A program made the translations under genes and the position numbers. The notes beneath the pieces were generated by a model. It ran no database searches and was not told the DNA's origin. It saw nothing but the letters and a program-made list of their open reading frames with translations. DNA of 64,000 bases from Halocaridina rubra. Its lineage: Eukaryota > Arthropoda > Malacostraca > Decapoda > Atyidae. The stretch covers positions 65,001 to 129,000 of the forward strand of contig JAXCGZ010007632.1 in the NCBI GenBank assembly GCA_037179515.1, read 5' to 3'. Below are positions 44,943 through 56,461 of this stretch, piece by piece (position 1 is the stretch's first letter; each line of letters begins with the position of its first letter).

Positions 44943-46661
44943 TGATTACCTAATTGTGTTTACGGGAAAGAGCCCAAAGCTCGTATCTTCCCGTCTCCTG
45001 ATCGGTTCCATTTTAGACTTAGTGATACTTATCATACCTGTCCTTAAAACTATGGATTGAGATAGCATTAACTACCTCCTCGCTTAGCCAATTCCAATTA
45101 TCAACTACTCTTACACTGAAAAAGTATTTCCTTACATCCTGCAAAGAAGTTTTCTTACCAAGCTTCAAACTGTGACCTCTAGTTCTAGAGCCAGCCATAT
45201 CGAAATATCGATCCCTATCCACTCTATCATAACCATGAAGGAATTTAAAGACTGTCACCATATCCCCCCTTACTCTTCTAGCTTCGAGTGATGGTAAGTC
45301 TAATTCCCTCAGCCTCTCATCATAACCGAGATTGCGTATTTCTGGTACCAGTTTCGTGGCATGTCTTTGAACTTTTTCAAGCTTAGCTATGTGCTTTTTC
45401 AAGTGCGGATTCCAAAAGGGGGCTGCATATTCGAGTTTTGGCCTCACATAGGTTACATAAATATTTCTGAACATTTCCTTGTCCATGTGCCTGAAGGCTA
45501 CCCTTACATTTGATAAGAATTCATATGCTGCCCTTACTATGCCATTTATATGTATTTCTGGAGACAAATCTGCCAGTATGTTTACTCCTAGGTCTCTCTC
45601 ATTTTCTGTCTCTTGAAGTTGTACTCCAGCCACCGAGTAGTCAAGCTTGGGCCTTCTTGCACTTGTACCCATTCTCATTACCTTACATTTTGAGGTATTG
45701 AATTTCATTAGCCACTTTTCTGACCACTCATGCAGATTATTTAGTTCCTCCTGAAGTTCTCTACTATTGTTCTCGTTTTTTACTTTCTTCACAATCTTTG
45801 CATCATCTGCAAACATATTCATGAATGAATTTACAGACTCTGGTAGGTCATTTACATATACAAGGAACAAAAGTGGCCCTAAAACTGAACCCTATGGAAC
45901 TCCACTACTAACTCTTCTCCATTCAGACACTGAGTGTCTTACTCTAACCCTCTGTTCCCTTCCTTCTAAGTAAGTTTTTATCCATTCCAAAACATTTCCA
46001 CCTATTCTAGCCATTGAGTGCAGCTTCCTAATAAGTCTCCCATGTGGAACAGTGTCAAACGCTTTCTGGAAGTCTAGGAATATGCAATCTGCCCAGCCCT
46101 CTCTTTCCTGTAAGATTTGGTTTACCTCATCATAAAATTCTAATAAGTTTGTTACTGTTGATCTACCTTCTCTGAAGCCATGTTGCCTCACTGACAAAAA
46201 GTTGAAGGATTCCAAGTGAAGAGAGATATGTTTCCTTAGTAGTTTCTCCATAACTTTGCAAACTATGCTGGTCAAGGAAACTGGTCTATAGTTCAGAGCC
46301 GTATCCCTCCTTCCCTTTTTGAAGATAGGTATCACATTTGCTTGTTTCCAGCATCTTGGAATCTCCCCCGACTCCAGTGACTCCTTAAATATGATACTTA
46401 GTGCCACTGATATTGTGCTTGCGCATTTTTTAAGCACACGAGGGGATATGTCATCAGGACCTGTAGCTTTATGAACATCTAAATCCATCAGCGCTTTGCA
46501 TACCTCTGTGGCTGTAAGGTTGATGTTCTCTAATACCGGCCCTTGAGCTTCTATCACTTCAATCTGAGGGGGTGGGGTATTTTCTACTGTAAATACTGAC
46601 TGAAACTCCTTGTTCAATTCTTTGCAGATCTCTTCATCCGTCTCAGTGATGCTTCCATCCG
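44943..46661 (-). mobile_element. CR1 LINE copy B, 5' truncated
   Basis: Nearly identical to the family member at 32,652-35,757, cut at its 5' end after CTTCCATCCG at 46,661. The tail repeat GATTACCTAATTGT occurs once at 44,942-44,957. ORF2 is open from 46,617 to 45,892 and from 45,870 to 45,019, with one TAG in the VPQGSVLGP block (CAG to TAG; + strand CCCTATGGAAC). This removes the conserved Gln just before the FADD block. FADD itself is intact. It inserted in or next to the tail repeat of copy C. Confidence 0.92.
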
Positions 46662-47716
46662 TGTGATTACCTAATTGTGATTACCTAATTGTGTTTACGG
46701 GAAAGAGCCCAAAGCTCGTATCTTCCCGTCTCCTGATCGGTTCCATTTTATACTTAGTGATACTCATCATACCTGTCCTTAAAACTATGGATTGAGATAG
46801 CATTAACTACCTCCTCGCTTAGCAAATTCCAATTATCAACTACTCTTACACTGAAAAAGTATTTTCTTACATCCTGCAAAGAAGTTTTCTTACGAAGCTT
46901 CAAACTATGACCTCTAGTTCTAGAGCCAGCCATATCAAAATATCGATCCCTATCCACTCTATCATAACCATGAAGGAATTTAAAGACTGTCACCATATCC
47001 CCCCTTACTCTTCTAGCTTCGAGTGATGGTAAGTCTAATTCACTCAGCCTCTCATCATAACTGAGATTGCGTATTTCTGGCACCAGTTTCGTGGCATGTC
47101 TTTGAACTTTTTCAAGCTTAGCTATGTGCTTTTTCAAGTGCGGATTCCAGAAGGGGGCTGCATATTCGAGTTTTGGCCTCACATAGGTTACATAAATATT
47201 TCTGAACATTTCCTTGTCCATGTGCCTGAAGGCTACCCTTACATTTGATAAGAATGCATATGCTGCCCTTACTATGCCATTTATATGTATTTCTGGAGAC
47301 AAATCTGCCAGTATGTTTACTCCTAGATCTCTCTCATTTTCTGTCTCTTGAAGTTGTAATCCAGCCACCGAGTAGTCAAGCTTGGGCCTTCTTGCACTTG
47401 TACCCATTCTCATTACCTTACATTTTGAAGTATTGAATTTCATTAGCCACTTTTCTGACCACTCATGCAGATTATTTAGATCCTCCTGAAGTTCTATACC
47501 ATTGTTCTCGTGTTTTACTTTCTTCACAATCTTTGCATCATCTGCAAACATATTCATGAATGAATTTACAGACTCTGGTAGGTCATTTACATATACAAGG
47601 AACAAAAGTGGCCCTAAAACTGAACCCTGTGGAACTCCACTACTAACTCTTCTCCATTCAGACACTGAGTGTCTTACTCTAACCCTCTGTTCCCTTCCTT
47701 CTAAGTAAGTTTTTAT
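46662..47716 (-). mobile_element. CR1 LINE copy C, 5' truncated
   Basis: The same family, with two tail repeats (GATTACCTAATTGT at 46,663-46,692) and a 5' cut within the IKTYLEGREQ region at 47,716. The remaining ORF2 (from about 47,716 to 46,754) is open through VPQGSVLGPLLFLVYVN, FADD and the C-terminus. The open frame appears to continue a few codons into zinc-finger sequence (VHTR) across the junction. Its outer flanks rejoin into an uninterrupted finger linker. Confidence 0.92.
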
Positions 47717-47868
47717 CCGTGTGTGCACTCTCAAGTGTTATTTCAGATGGGATGATTTACAAAAGGACTTATCACATTCAATACAGGAGAAAAAATTCTC
47801 TATATTTCAAACAGACACCCTGAAGCTGGAGTATTCTCTACAATACTACTCCCACTTAGTTCCTCCAT

Positions 47869-50760
47869 GTTTATAACAATTTTGACAATATGTCACAGTA
47901 GAGATTTGAGATATACTATGAACACTCTCCATGATGATTGGTTAACAAATCAAATAATAATAAATGTTGTATCCTATCTTCAGTTTCATTAGTCATAAAC
48001 TATGTTTTTCACATTAAAGCTTTCTCACTCTTCAATATAAATTTGAATCTTATATATAGACGAATATAATGTAATTAATTTCTATAATATAGAGTTGTGT
48101 AGATCAAAATAACTCAAAGAATGAGTAACTAGAAACACATAGTTCGATTATATAACATTACATTTGTTTTTTTATCTTCTGAAGAACTATATGATGGTTA
48201 CATATAGGAACACTGTAGCAAGCTTTACCTCTAAGTGATCATGTGTGAAAACTCTCAATTGCAATACATTTTTCATCTAGACACTGTTTTCTTGAAAATG
48301 CTACTCGGTGTATAAACATGATGGTTACATCTCTGAATCATAAATCTCTTCAATTCTGGAAAAGAAAAAGGTGCTGAAATTTCAGCACCAATAGAACCTC
48401 TGACTACAATAATTCCTAATTACAAATTATTAAAAAAATCTTAAATCAGCACCTAATCAGCTATCTTCCACAATATAAATGAAAGGTCTCAATAGATATA
48501 AAAGCTAAAATTATTTGAAAAAAATTATCTGGTACAAGTCATACAAAACTAAAGCCATGAAGAATTTCAACAATGATTCAGGAATGTATTGTGATAACAC
48601 ATCAGCGTACCATGCCACACAAAATGGATTAATTCACTTAAAATCACTTCTGAAACACAAAACTACATTTTCTCAGGTAATTATTCATACTAAAATCTGA
48701 ACTGTTAATAACCACAACAATTTTCAAATAAATGCGGCCTAGACTAACATAGGACAAATCTCAATGGGATGCTTTGACTTGTTGATGTTTTTAGAATGAC
48801 TGACTTCAGAGAAGATCATGTAAAATAAAAGTTCTGTATACAGAGAAGAAACTCTTTACAGTAAATGACAGCTGCATGATGGGTATTCCTACCTTAAATG
48901 AAGTCTGAGATCACAAAGTAATACTATCATGTAATAATAAGACATCTAACGGTATACTCAATGATCTTGTTCAGTTGGCAGAGCACATGTTGTTTGGAAA
49001 TATAAACAGCTTTTACATAAAATAGTGAATCTAAGGGACAAATTCTATCATTTTTAAATGTCAGATACTCATAGAACTAAAGATTAGAATGATGAAAAGA
49101 ATGCATAATGTAATGATGGAAAATTATACTAAATTGAATTTCTCATTACCGTCTACGCAGTTATTGAGACTCAAAAAAAGTCAGATAAATATGTGTTATC
49201 AATATATTAGAGGGTAGAGCAACCTGAAATGAAAATATCGTACTTCAATTTATAAAATGAAATATTTATTAAACAAATCCAGATGCAGCAGCAGATGCTC
49301 CGACTGTTAACATAGAGCCTAAAATTCCATATTTGTGAAGAATTCATGCTTAATTCTATGTTGCTGACTGATGTCAGTACTTAACTTAAAAATTGATATT
49401 GGGATATGTTTGTATGCTGCAAAAAAGGTGATTATTTGATGATGGCATTGTAAAATGAGTTAAGGTTAGGAGCAATGGATGAGATATGGCTATGATCAAC
49501 TCTATTCCAATATACATGTTTCTATACAGCAACACAAGCACTTCCTGTTCCTACAGTCTGAGAGAACCTAGCAGTGCTCTCTTATCTGCATAGCCTCATC
49601 AATTCTCATTCCTCAGTTATCTCTCTAACTGGAAGGTTCATCTCCTATCCTTCGTATGTTATGGTGCTCCAATAAACCTCCATTTTGTTGCTATAATAGA
49701 CAAGGAAATGTCAACATAATGGGGATTTAGGTGAGGACATATGCTGCTCAAGGCAGCTATGGTGCTTTCTATGTAGTAATCTGGCAATGCCTTGGTTTCC
49801 TTCCATGTGAAATATATACGTGAATACCTCAACTGATCACTTAACAAGTGAATGTTTGCCTGCTAGCAGATACTTGATTTAGCAATCGTTTCTTAACCTT
49901 GCAGTCAGCATGTTATGGTAGTAAGGCATAGGATGGTTGAGTACGCAGATGAAATATCATTTTCTCTAGGACCCAATTGGAGTAATCTTCAACTGTGTTG
50001 AAGTGTGAGGAAATATACTAATACAGTAATGTTTATAATTCAAGAAAATAATGAAAATACACAAATAAATTCAATATTAGCCCAACCTCAATGTTATGCT
50101 TTTAGTAAAATAATTTCATGTGGTTCTCTTACCAGCAAAATAACAAAGAGACATTCACCATGTTTACCTTTTCATTAAATTAGAATCCCCAAGATAAGAG
50201 ACATTACATTATATAATGCAGTTAAATGAGAGTACCGCTCTGGTCATACGTCATGCAAGATTCCGCATATTACTATCAGCTGCAACCAAATTTGGTACAT
50301 TAATTTTAAGTTACAAAACATATCAAGACTACTGTAAAAATTCCCACTTTAAATCATACACTCTTTAATAATGTATGAGGTTTGCTTGCTAAAGGCATAC
50401 ATTAAGCATTAATATCAATAAACAATGAAAATATAGATTAGATTATATAATGAATATAAAAAATTATGTTATACATATAGATGTAAATTTTTCACAAATT
50501 TCATGAGACAGGTATATTTCATATCATAAAATTCTTAACCTTAAAAGTTAAGAAAATATGGCTTTGCCATTATGAGTTATCTAAAAACTAGCCAAACAAG
50601 TCTAAACTTCAAAAACCTTTTATTTTCTTTCTAGTCCTTTCTAGAACTAATAACTATTAGAGATTCATTAGCCTAAGAAGTCCTGTGGGCAAGTCCTAAA
50701 TATTGCTGAGGAAATCATGAAACAAAGAAGAGATAATCATATCAAATACACAGAATATAG
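47869..50760. other. Long AT-rich interval without a recognisable gene
   Basis: About 2.9 kb with no supported coding frame, no terminal repeats I could match and no simple-sequence tract of note. The 47,869-48,000 part would be the 5' flank of the zinc-finger pseudogene. Short open frames at 48,515-48,700 and 49,847-49,659 lack motifs. Confidence 0.5.
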
Positions 50761-50761
50761 T

Positions 50762-51028
50762 ACTGGCTCTAGAACTAGAGGTCATAGTTTGAAGCTTCGT
50801 AAGAAAACTTCTTTGCAGGATGTAAGGAAATACTTTTTCAGTGTAAGAGTAGTTGATAATTGGAATTCGCTAAGCGAGGAGGTAGTTAATGCTATCTCAA
50901 TCCATAGTTTTAAGGACAGGTATGATAAGTATCACTAAGTATAAAATGGAACCGATCAGGAGACGGGAAGATAGGTGCTTTGGGCTCTTTCCCGTAAACA
51001 CAATTAGGTAATCAATTAGGTAATCACT
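50762..51028 (+). mobile_element. CR1 LINE copy D, short 3' fragment
   Basis: Same family as the copies at 32.7, 44.9 and 46.7 kb but on the + strand. It contains GSRTRGHSLKLRKKTSLQD and VVDNWNSLSEEVVNAI (open to the stop at 50,936), then the 3' UTR and the tail CAATTAGGTAATCAATTAGG at 51,001-51,020. Only the last ~60 codons are kept, and it is almost unchanged relative to copy A. Confidence 0.93.
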
Positions 51029-51214
51029 ATATATCTTGGAATCACACATACCAGTTAAACTCAGCTTCAGATTCATTCTAATAAGAAAAACCCGAAGTGC
51101 CAACTGCTAGAAAGCTTTAACTTGTAATTGGAGCCTGCAAAGAACATACATGCTGAAGATCTCAGCATGTCAGACATAGTCTATTCTACTCTATTTTTTC
51201 TTTTTTAATATACA

Positions 51215-51865
51215 ATGCACTAACCTATTCATACCCACCCTTCATCCGTCATATGCCTGTCTAACTTACATTTGAAGGAGTCTAAGGTATTGGCATTTAT
51301 TATACTACTAGGAAGCCTGTTCCATGTATCAGCTACTCTATAACCAAACCAATTTTTACCAATTTCCTTTCTGAACCTAAATTTATCAAGCTTAAACCCA
51401 TTATTTCGAGTTCTGGTTTGATCATGAATTTTTAAAACTTGATTAATATCAGCCTTGTTAATCCCTTTAAACCAGTTATACACCTAAATCATATCCTCCC
51501 TAACTCTGCACCTCTCTAGAGAGTGCAGATTAAGTGTTTTTAGCTTGTCTTCATATGACAGATTTCTGATATTGTGTATCATATTGGTCATTCTTCACTG
51601 CACTCTCTCCAAGGATTAAATTTCCATCCTATAATAGGGTGACCAGACTTGCACAGCATAATCCAGGTGGGACCCAACTAATGCAAGACAGAGCTGTAAA
51701 ATAACCTTTTCTGTCTTATTGCTAACACTTCTTGAGATAAATCCTAAAATTCTATTTAATTCATTTCTGACCTCAGTACATTGCTCTCTTGGCTTAAGAT
51801 TTCTACTCACAAGAACATCTAAATCCCTCTCACACTGAGAACTCATTATTACATGGTTATTTAGC
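51215..51865 (-). mobile_element. Second CR1-type LINE family, 3' part (right portion at 53.6-54.0 kb)
   Basis: The - strand frames 51,846-51,616 and 51,483-51,229 give the C-terminal region of a CR1-type ORF2: CERDLDVLVSRNLKPREQC, LNRILGFISRSVSNKTEKV, GSHLDYAVQVWSPYYR, then after a stop KIHDQTRTRNNGFKLDKF and YRVADTWNRLPSSIINANTL. The family differs clearly from the CR1 at 32.7 kb. The upstream half of the same copy lies beyond an RTE insertion at 51,870-53,640. Confidence 0.85.
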
Positions 51866-51869
51866 TAGA

Positions 51870-53640
51870 GAGGCAGCTATAGTGGCAGTGGGGGATGTTC
51901 AAGTGCCAGTAATGGGAGATGAAAATGAAAGAGAGATTACAAGAGAGGAGGTAAAGCACCTGGAATGGATGGTGTGAGAGCGGAGATGTTGAAAGAAGGG
52001 GGGTGACTGCATTGGAATGGTTAGTGAGAGTGTTTAATATATGCTTTAAGTTGTCAATGGTGGCAGTGGAATGGGTGGTTTCTTGTATAGTGCCTCTATG
52101 CAAAGGTAAGGGAGATGTGTATGAATGCAATAATTTTAGGGATATAAGTTTGTTGAGTGTGGGAGGAAAAGTAAATGGTAGGATACTGGTTAATAGGATT
52201 ACGGATAAGACAGAAAATGTGATCGCAGAAGTGCAGAGTGGGTTTAGGAGAGGTAGAGGTTGTACAGATCAGATTTTTATAGTTAAGCAGTTATGTGAGA
52301 AATAATTAGCAAAGGGTAAGGATGTGTATTTTGCATTTTTGGATATGGAGAAAGCGTATGATAGAGTTGATAGAGAGGCAACGAGGAATGTTTTGAGGTT
52401 ATATGGAATTGATGGTAAACTGTTGCATGCAGTGAAGAGTTTGTATGAGGGTAGTAGAGCTTGTGTTAGGGTAGGGAATGAAGTGAGTGAGTGGTTTCCA
52501 GTGTGTGTGGGACTGAGACAGGGATGTGTGATGTCGCTATGGAAGTTCAATTTGTATATTGATGGAGTCGTAAGAGAGGTGAATGAGCGAGTGCGTGGTC
52601 GAGGTTTGAGAATGGTAGATGGGGATGATAACGAGTGGGAGCTGAATCAGTTGCTGTTTGCAGATGATACTGTGGTGGTGGCAGATTCAGAGGAAAAGCT
52701 GTGTCAGTTAGTGTTAGGATTTGGAATGGTGTGTGAGAGAAGGAAGTTGTGAGTGAATGTGGGAAAGAGTAAGGTTACGAGGTGTACAAGAAATGAGGAT
52801 GGTGCTGGATTGAATGTTATGTTGAATGGAGAGACACTTGAGGAAGTTGATCAGTTTAAGTATTTAGGCTCGGTTATAGCTGCAAATGGTGGAGTGGAAG
52901 CAGATGTGTGTCACAGAGTGAATGAAGGATGTAAAGTGTTGAGTGCATTGAAAGGAGTGATGAAGAATAGAGGGTTGGAAATGAATGTTAAGAAAGCTTT
53001 GTATGAGAAAGTGGTTGTGCCAATTGTGATGTATGGATCAGAGTTATGGGGTATGAAAGTAAGTGAGAGACGGAAACTAAATGTGCTTGAGATGAAATGC
53101 CTGAGGAGTATGATTGGTGTATCTCGATTGGATAGGGTTAGGAATGAAGTGGTTAGAGCAAGAACGGGTGTGAGAAGAGAAATTGCAGCCAGAGTAGCTA
53201 TGAATGTTCTGAGATGGTTTGGCCATGTGGAAAGGATGGATGATGAAAGACTGCTGAAAAAGGTGAGTTGATGGGAGACTTGCTAGAGGGAGACCTAGGT
53301 TTGGGTGGATGGATGGAGTAAGAAGAGCCCTGAATGATAGGAGGATGGATGTGAGGGAAGCAAGTGAGCGTGCTAGGAATATAAATGATTGGTGAGCAAT
53401 TGTGACACAGCTCTGATGGGCATCTGCTGTTACCATGGGGTGCATCTTACAGAGGTAGCCCTGTGGTAGGGGCAGTAGGGGAGTTGGCAGTTGTGAAGCG
53501 ACACAGGTTGTGGAAGAGCCGGGACGATGGGCTGTGGCACTCCAGCAGTGCCATCTGAACGGTCGCCAGCTCCCTCGTCATTGCCCATAGAGCAAAATAA
53601 TCCCCTTATTGTTTTCTTTTTTTGATGTTGGCTCCCCCCC
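51870..53640 (+). mobile_element. RTE-like LINE, 5' truncated, inserted in the second CR1
   Basis: A + strand insertion lying between the two halves of a - strand CR1 copy. It starts within the region before RT (AAIVAVGDVQVPVMGDENER) and ends after ORF2 in a GC-richer 3' UTR (TGTTACCATGGGGTGCATC onward) near a C-run at 53,633-53,640. It lacks the endonuclease. Its G-rich + strand contrasts with the AT-rich surroundings. Confidence 0.87.
51960..53400 (+). pseudogene. RTE-like LINE reverse transcriptase
   Basis: RT blocks in order: APGMDG-like start (about 51,955), VSCIVPLCKGKGDVYECNNF, ISLLSVGGKVNGRILVNRI, QSGFRRGRGCTDQIFIVKQL, then after a TAA at 52,303 VYFAFLDMEKAYDRVDREA (first Asp), VGLRQGCVMSLWKFNLYID, LNQLLFADDTVVVADSEEKL (catalytic FADD, about 52,655), a TGA at 52,750, then KYLGSVIAANGGVEADVCHR and a C-terminal part with LRWFGHVERMDDERLLKKVS ending at 53,269, followed by shifted frames to about 53,400. 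The LDMEKAYDRV and LRQGC blocks and short C-terminus fit the RTE group. It has two or three stops but little motif loss. Confidence 0.87.
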
Positions 53641-53644
53641 CTAA

Positions 53645-54000
53645 TTAAAGAGGGAAACAGCCAAGGTAGATAGCGTAGAATCTAGCTTATAACTCGTATT
53701 GTCTATTATAGTACCCATTTTTACTGTTTTACATTTTCCAACATTAAATTCCATTTGCCACTTCTCCGACCATTCAAATAATTTATTTACATCTTCTTGT
53801 AAAGCATAAATATCTTCTTTTCCATTTATAACTCTACCTATTTTAGTGTCATCTGTTAATTTACTTTGTTTACTACTGATATCCGAATCCAGATCATTTA
53901 GATATATGACGAATAACAGAGGACCAGAACACACTGTATTTTGTAAAACTGACAGCCATTGATCCATATATGATTTTGTTGTAATACAATATGCCTCCAA
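53645..54000 (-). pseudogene. Second CR1-type LINE, RT part (left portion at 51.2-51.9 kb)
   Basis: The open frame 54,000-53,641 on - contains CSGPLLFVIYLNDLDSDISS (where VPQGS has decayed to QNTVCS), KLTDDTKIGRVINGKED (LTDD in place of the usual FADD) and LFEWSEKWQMEFNVGKCKTV. The reading continues after the RTE insertion at CERDLDVLV (51,840). Loss of the FADD aromatic shows decay. Confidence 0.82.
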
Positions 54001-54194
54001 ATGACTCTGCCTATTAAAAATTTGATTACAGCTTTGTTGAGTAATAGAGTAGGTAGTGGTGCCAGTTGGTTAACTTCTTGTATAGCTTCTTCTTTATGTA
54101 CTTTAAAATTATTTTTGGTATTGCTGATTAATATTCCTAAGTATATATTTTCCTAAGTAATTTTTAATCCATTATCATTATCTGAACCTTACCT

Positions 54195-54575
54195 TAAGAA
54201 ACCTTATGACGGTACTGAATGCAAGGCCATTAGGCCTCTAAATCCAGATCTACAACTTCATCAGTGCTCAAATTGATATGGTAGTGGCCTGGAGTGGTCA
54301 CGTTATCCCAATACTTGTCTAACCGTTTTTCAAAGGACACCACACTTGCTGCCTCTATTACTTCATTGGGTAAACTTTTTCCAGACTTCCACAACTCTTG
54401 AGCTAATACATTTGTCATCTCTTGATTCTGCCATTTTCTTTGGATAGTTTCATGTAATTACCAGAAGTTGGCCCCATATTCCTCTCAAGATGAAAGTTCA
54501 TTTCGTTGTCATATTTATTGCTCAAAATTTTATACACTTCTATCAAGTCTCGCTTTATCCGCCGATAAATCACCG
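54195..54575 (-). mobile_element. Third CR1-type LINE family, 3' fragment
   Basis: The - strand reads IYRRIKRDLIEVYKILSNKY near 54,560, then NFHLERNMGPTSGNYMKL and, after a shift, LWKSGKSLPNEVIEAASVVS and KRLDKYWDN to about 54,230. This is the characteristic C-terminal end of CR1/L2-type ORF2. It lies between two pieces of a decayed LINE (54,003-54,190 and 54,576-55,780), so it is probably inserted in it. Confidence 0.75.
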
Positions 54576-55780
54576 TTGGTATCTTTTTATATGAATTTGT
54601 TTATATAGCATATAAATTTGTTCATATAACATAATAATTTCAGTTATACTTTTGTATGTACTTAATCCATATTTTTTTCCTAATATTTTTAGTTGGGCTT
54701 GCCAGTAACTATCAACGGGCAAATAAAGTGAGCTAATTCTTAAATAATCTTCAAATCCGATTCCTAGATTTTTTAGTCATTATTATTCTATAAGCCACTG
54801 ATCTAAATGGTGAAGTTGTACCTGTGAATCCTTGTCTAATGCCACTTGTTCGATACCATTTGTTATATTCAGATTCAATTAGTTATTGTTTTCATAAGTT
54901 TTGCATGTGCTATCATTTCAGTTTATTAGCTATGACATTTATCAAGTTAGGATGCATCTTATACTCCATTAGAATTTGTACTATTTTCCCTCTTTTTACT
55001 AACTCAAAAGCTTAAGCATAGTCTGTTGTGTTAACGATTAATGGTACTTTTCTTTTTTGTCTATTTTTATACAACATTTCAAGATGCAAATAAAATTCTC
55101 TACCCTGCCTCCGCCAGTAAGACCATTTAGATTTACTTATATTTCTTTATTTTCCCAATTGTGCTATGATATGGGTCTGACGATTCGTACTGTCATAAAT
55201 ACTTTATATTCACAGCAAGACATAGGAATGAGTCGTCAGTTATCTGCACTCTGGTTTTGGTTACTTTTGGTATCATTTTTGTACTTGACACTCTCCAGTA
55301 TCTCATTTGTTTGTTGTATATTATTTAACATTTATTTAGTACTCTTGAACATATTCAACTCTTTAGTAATATCCTGTAAATTTCTGGTTTTAAGTTATTT
55401 GGTTTTCAAGCTTTTTTATTATTAACTTTCTAAATTGCATTTTTTTTTCAGCAATGCTACTGATATTTTGGGTTCTTCCATTGGTGTGTTTTGTTTCTTT
55501 TTTCGTTTTATACCCTATTTGCCATTTCTATAAGCTCTTCCATATATTTACAACAAAATTCCAGGTGACCTTCCTAATCCGTCAGGACACTGTATATTTC
55601 AAAATGATCATTATTTTCCTCAAATAACCTTATGTATTCACTTTTTGTTTCGTTGCTCCAGATTTTGCTTACATCATTTTCATTTTTTTGATAAATGCCA
55701 TTCCAGTACGTGATTATTTCTCTTTCAGCTCCCTCCCCAGTCAGGTTCCAGCTCCAGTAGACGTCCTCCTCCCATCTACA
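54576..55780 (-). pseudogene. Decayed LINE reverse transcriptase of unrecognised clade
   Basis: With many stops, the - strand carries recognisable RT order: TYWNGIYQKNENDVSKIWSN and a linker (55,700-55,560), then about 55,200 an RT start with HNWENKEI and GGGRVENFICILKCCI, then VNTTDYA-AFELVKRGKIVQ (a decayed first-Asp block, about 55,020), MEYKMHPNLINVIANKL, SGIRQGFTGTTSPF (about 54,840) and YLPVDSYWQAQLKILGKKYG. A possible continuation, YLGILISNTKNNFKVH, lies at 54,150-54,050. The IRQG-TGTT block differs from the VPQGS or LRQGC forms elsewhere in the window, so this is a separate, older family. Confidence 0.65.
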
Positions 55781-56461
55781 GCCAAGCCATCAGCTTGAAG
55801 TCGACTCCTCCTCCAGATAGACTGAATTTCCTCCTCAACTCCTTTCCCTCGATGGAAAGTTAATAACTATAGGAAGACGTTCCCGTTTCCGTTGTTTTTC
55901 TCTCTCTCTTGAAGAGTACAATCGGAATGGTGGGTCTCTTTTATAAATCGAAACTGACATTTTTTACCCATTTTTTTTTCTATCTCTTTTGCTAGAGTTA
56001 AAAAAGAAAAAGCAGGTTTAATGATTTTTGCTTTAGTCTCCTTTCGGGAGCATTTTTGTGCTATAAAACCGTATTAATTTTTTCCTTTTTTACAATTTCT
56101 GCTTTGTGTACAGTGCTAAGTGTTTTTAGTGTTTATTATAAATTTCCGTTTCAGGGTTTTTTATTTCTGTGTTAACCTAAGTAATAAATTCCCTTTCAGA
56201 TTTTTTTGCTGTGCTAACCAACTCGGATATACAGTGCTCACCTAAGTGATAAATACCTTATCAGGCTTTTATTTTTTATTTTTTATGTTATTTTTTTATC
56301 ACCCCGTTTATGTATCCTTAGTGTTATAGCATAATTCACAACTGCTTCATAGCGGTAAGGCCTGTATTATTATATAAATCAATTTAATAAAGTGCTCAGT
56401 GCAAGTAACGAAATATGGTGCTCAGTGAGGGTCTGTGGATCTACATGACTAAATTCTAGTC

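Larger units (their letters stand above)
43749..47868 (-). pseudogene. C2H2 zinc-finger gene, degenerate and split by two CR1 LINEs
   Basis: A candidate ATG at 47,868 begins MEELSGSSIVENTPASGC, followed after a one-frame slip by the first finger (CIECDKSF, 47,800). The LINE block 44,943-47,716 interrupts the linker. Fingers 2-10 follow to about 44,200, with C-x2-C and H-x3-H spacing and HTKE-type linkers (CSICKKIFSAKGSLIRH, CSECGKSFSDKSRLITH, CSECGKAFSVKSCLITH, CSECGKGFSYKSNLTSH). Later fingers lose ligands (YNYTDC for C-x2-C, a TAA inside finger 7 at 44,489). An acidic tail (KDDTTVSLLKTEVKDE, KEEEILPDDELDERND) runs to a stop at 43,749. In-frame TAA codons also occur in finger 1 (about 47,745) and at 44,047. 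It would have been a DNA-binding nuclear protein. It is the only clear host-type gene here, and could itself be a retrocopy since no intron is visible. Confidence 0.88.

Noticed and set aside
44047..47745. Reassigned TAA codon in the zinc-finger gene
   Set aside because: All visible nonsense codons are TAA, but fingers also lose metal ligands and LINEs split the gene, so decay under the standard code is simpler.
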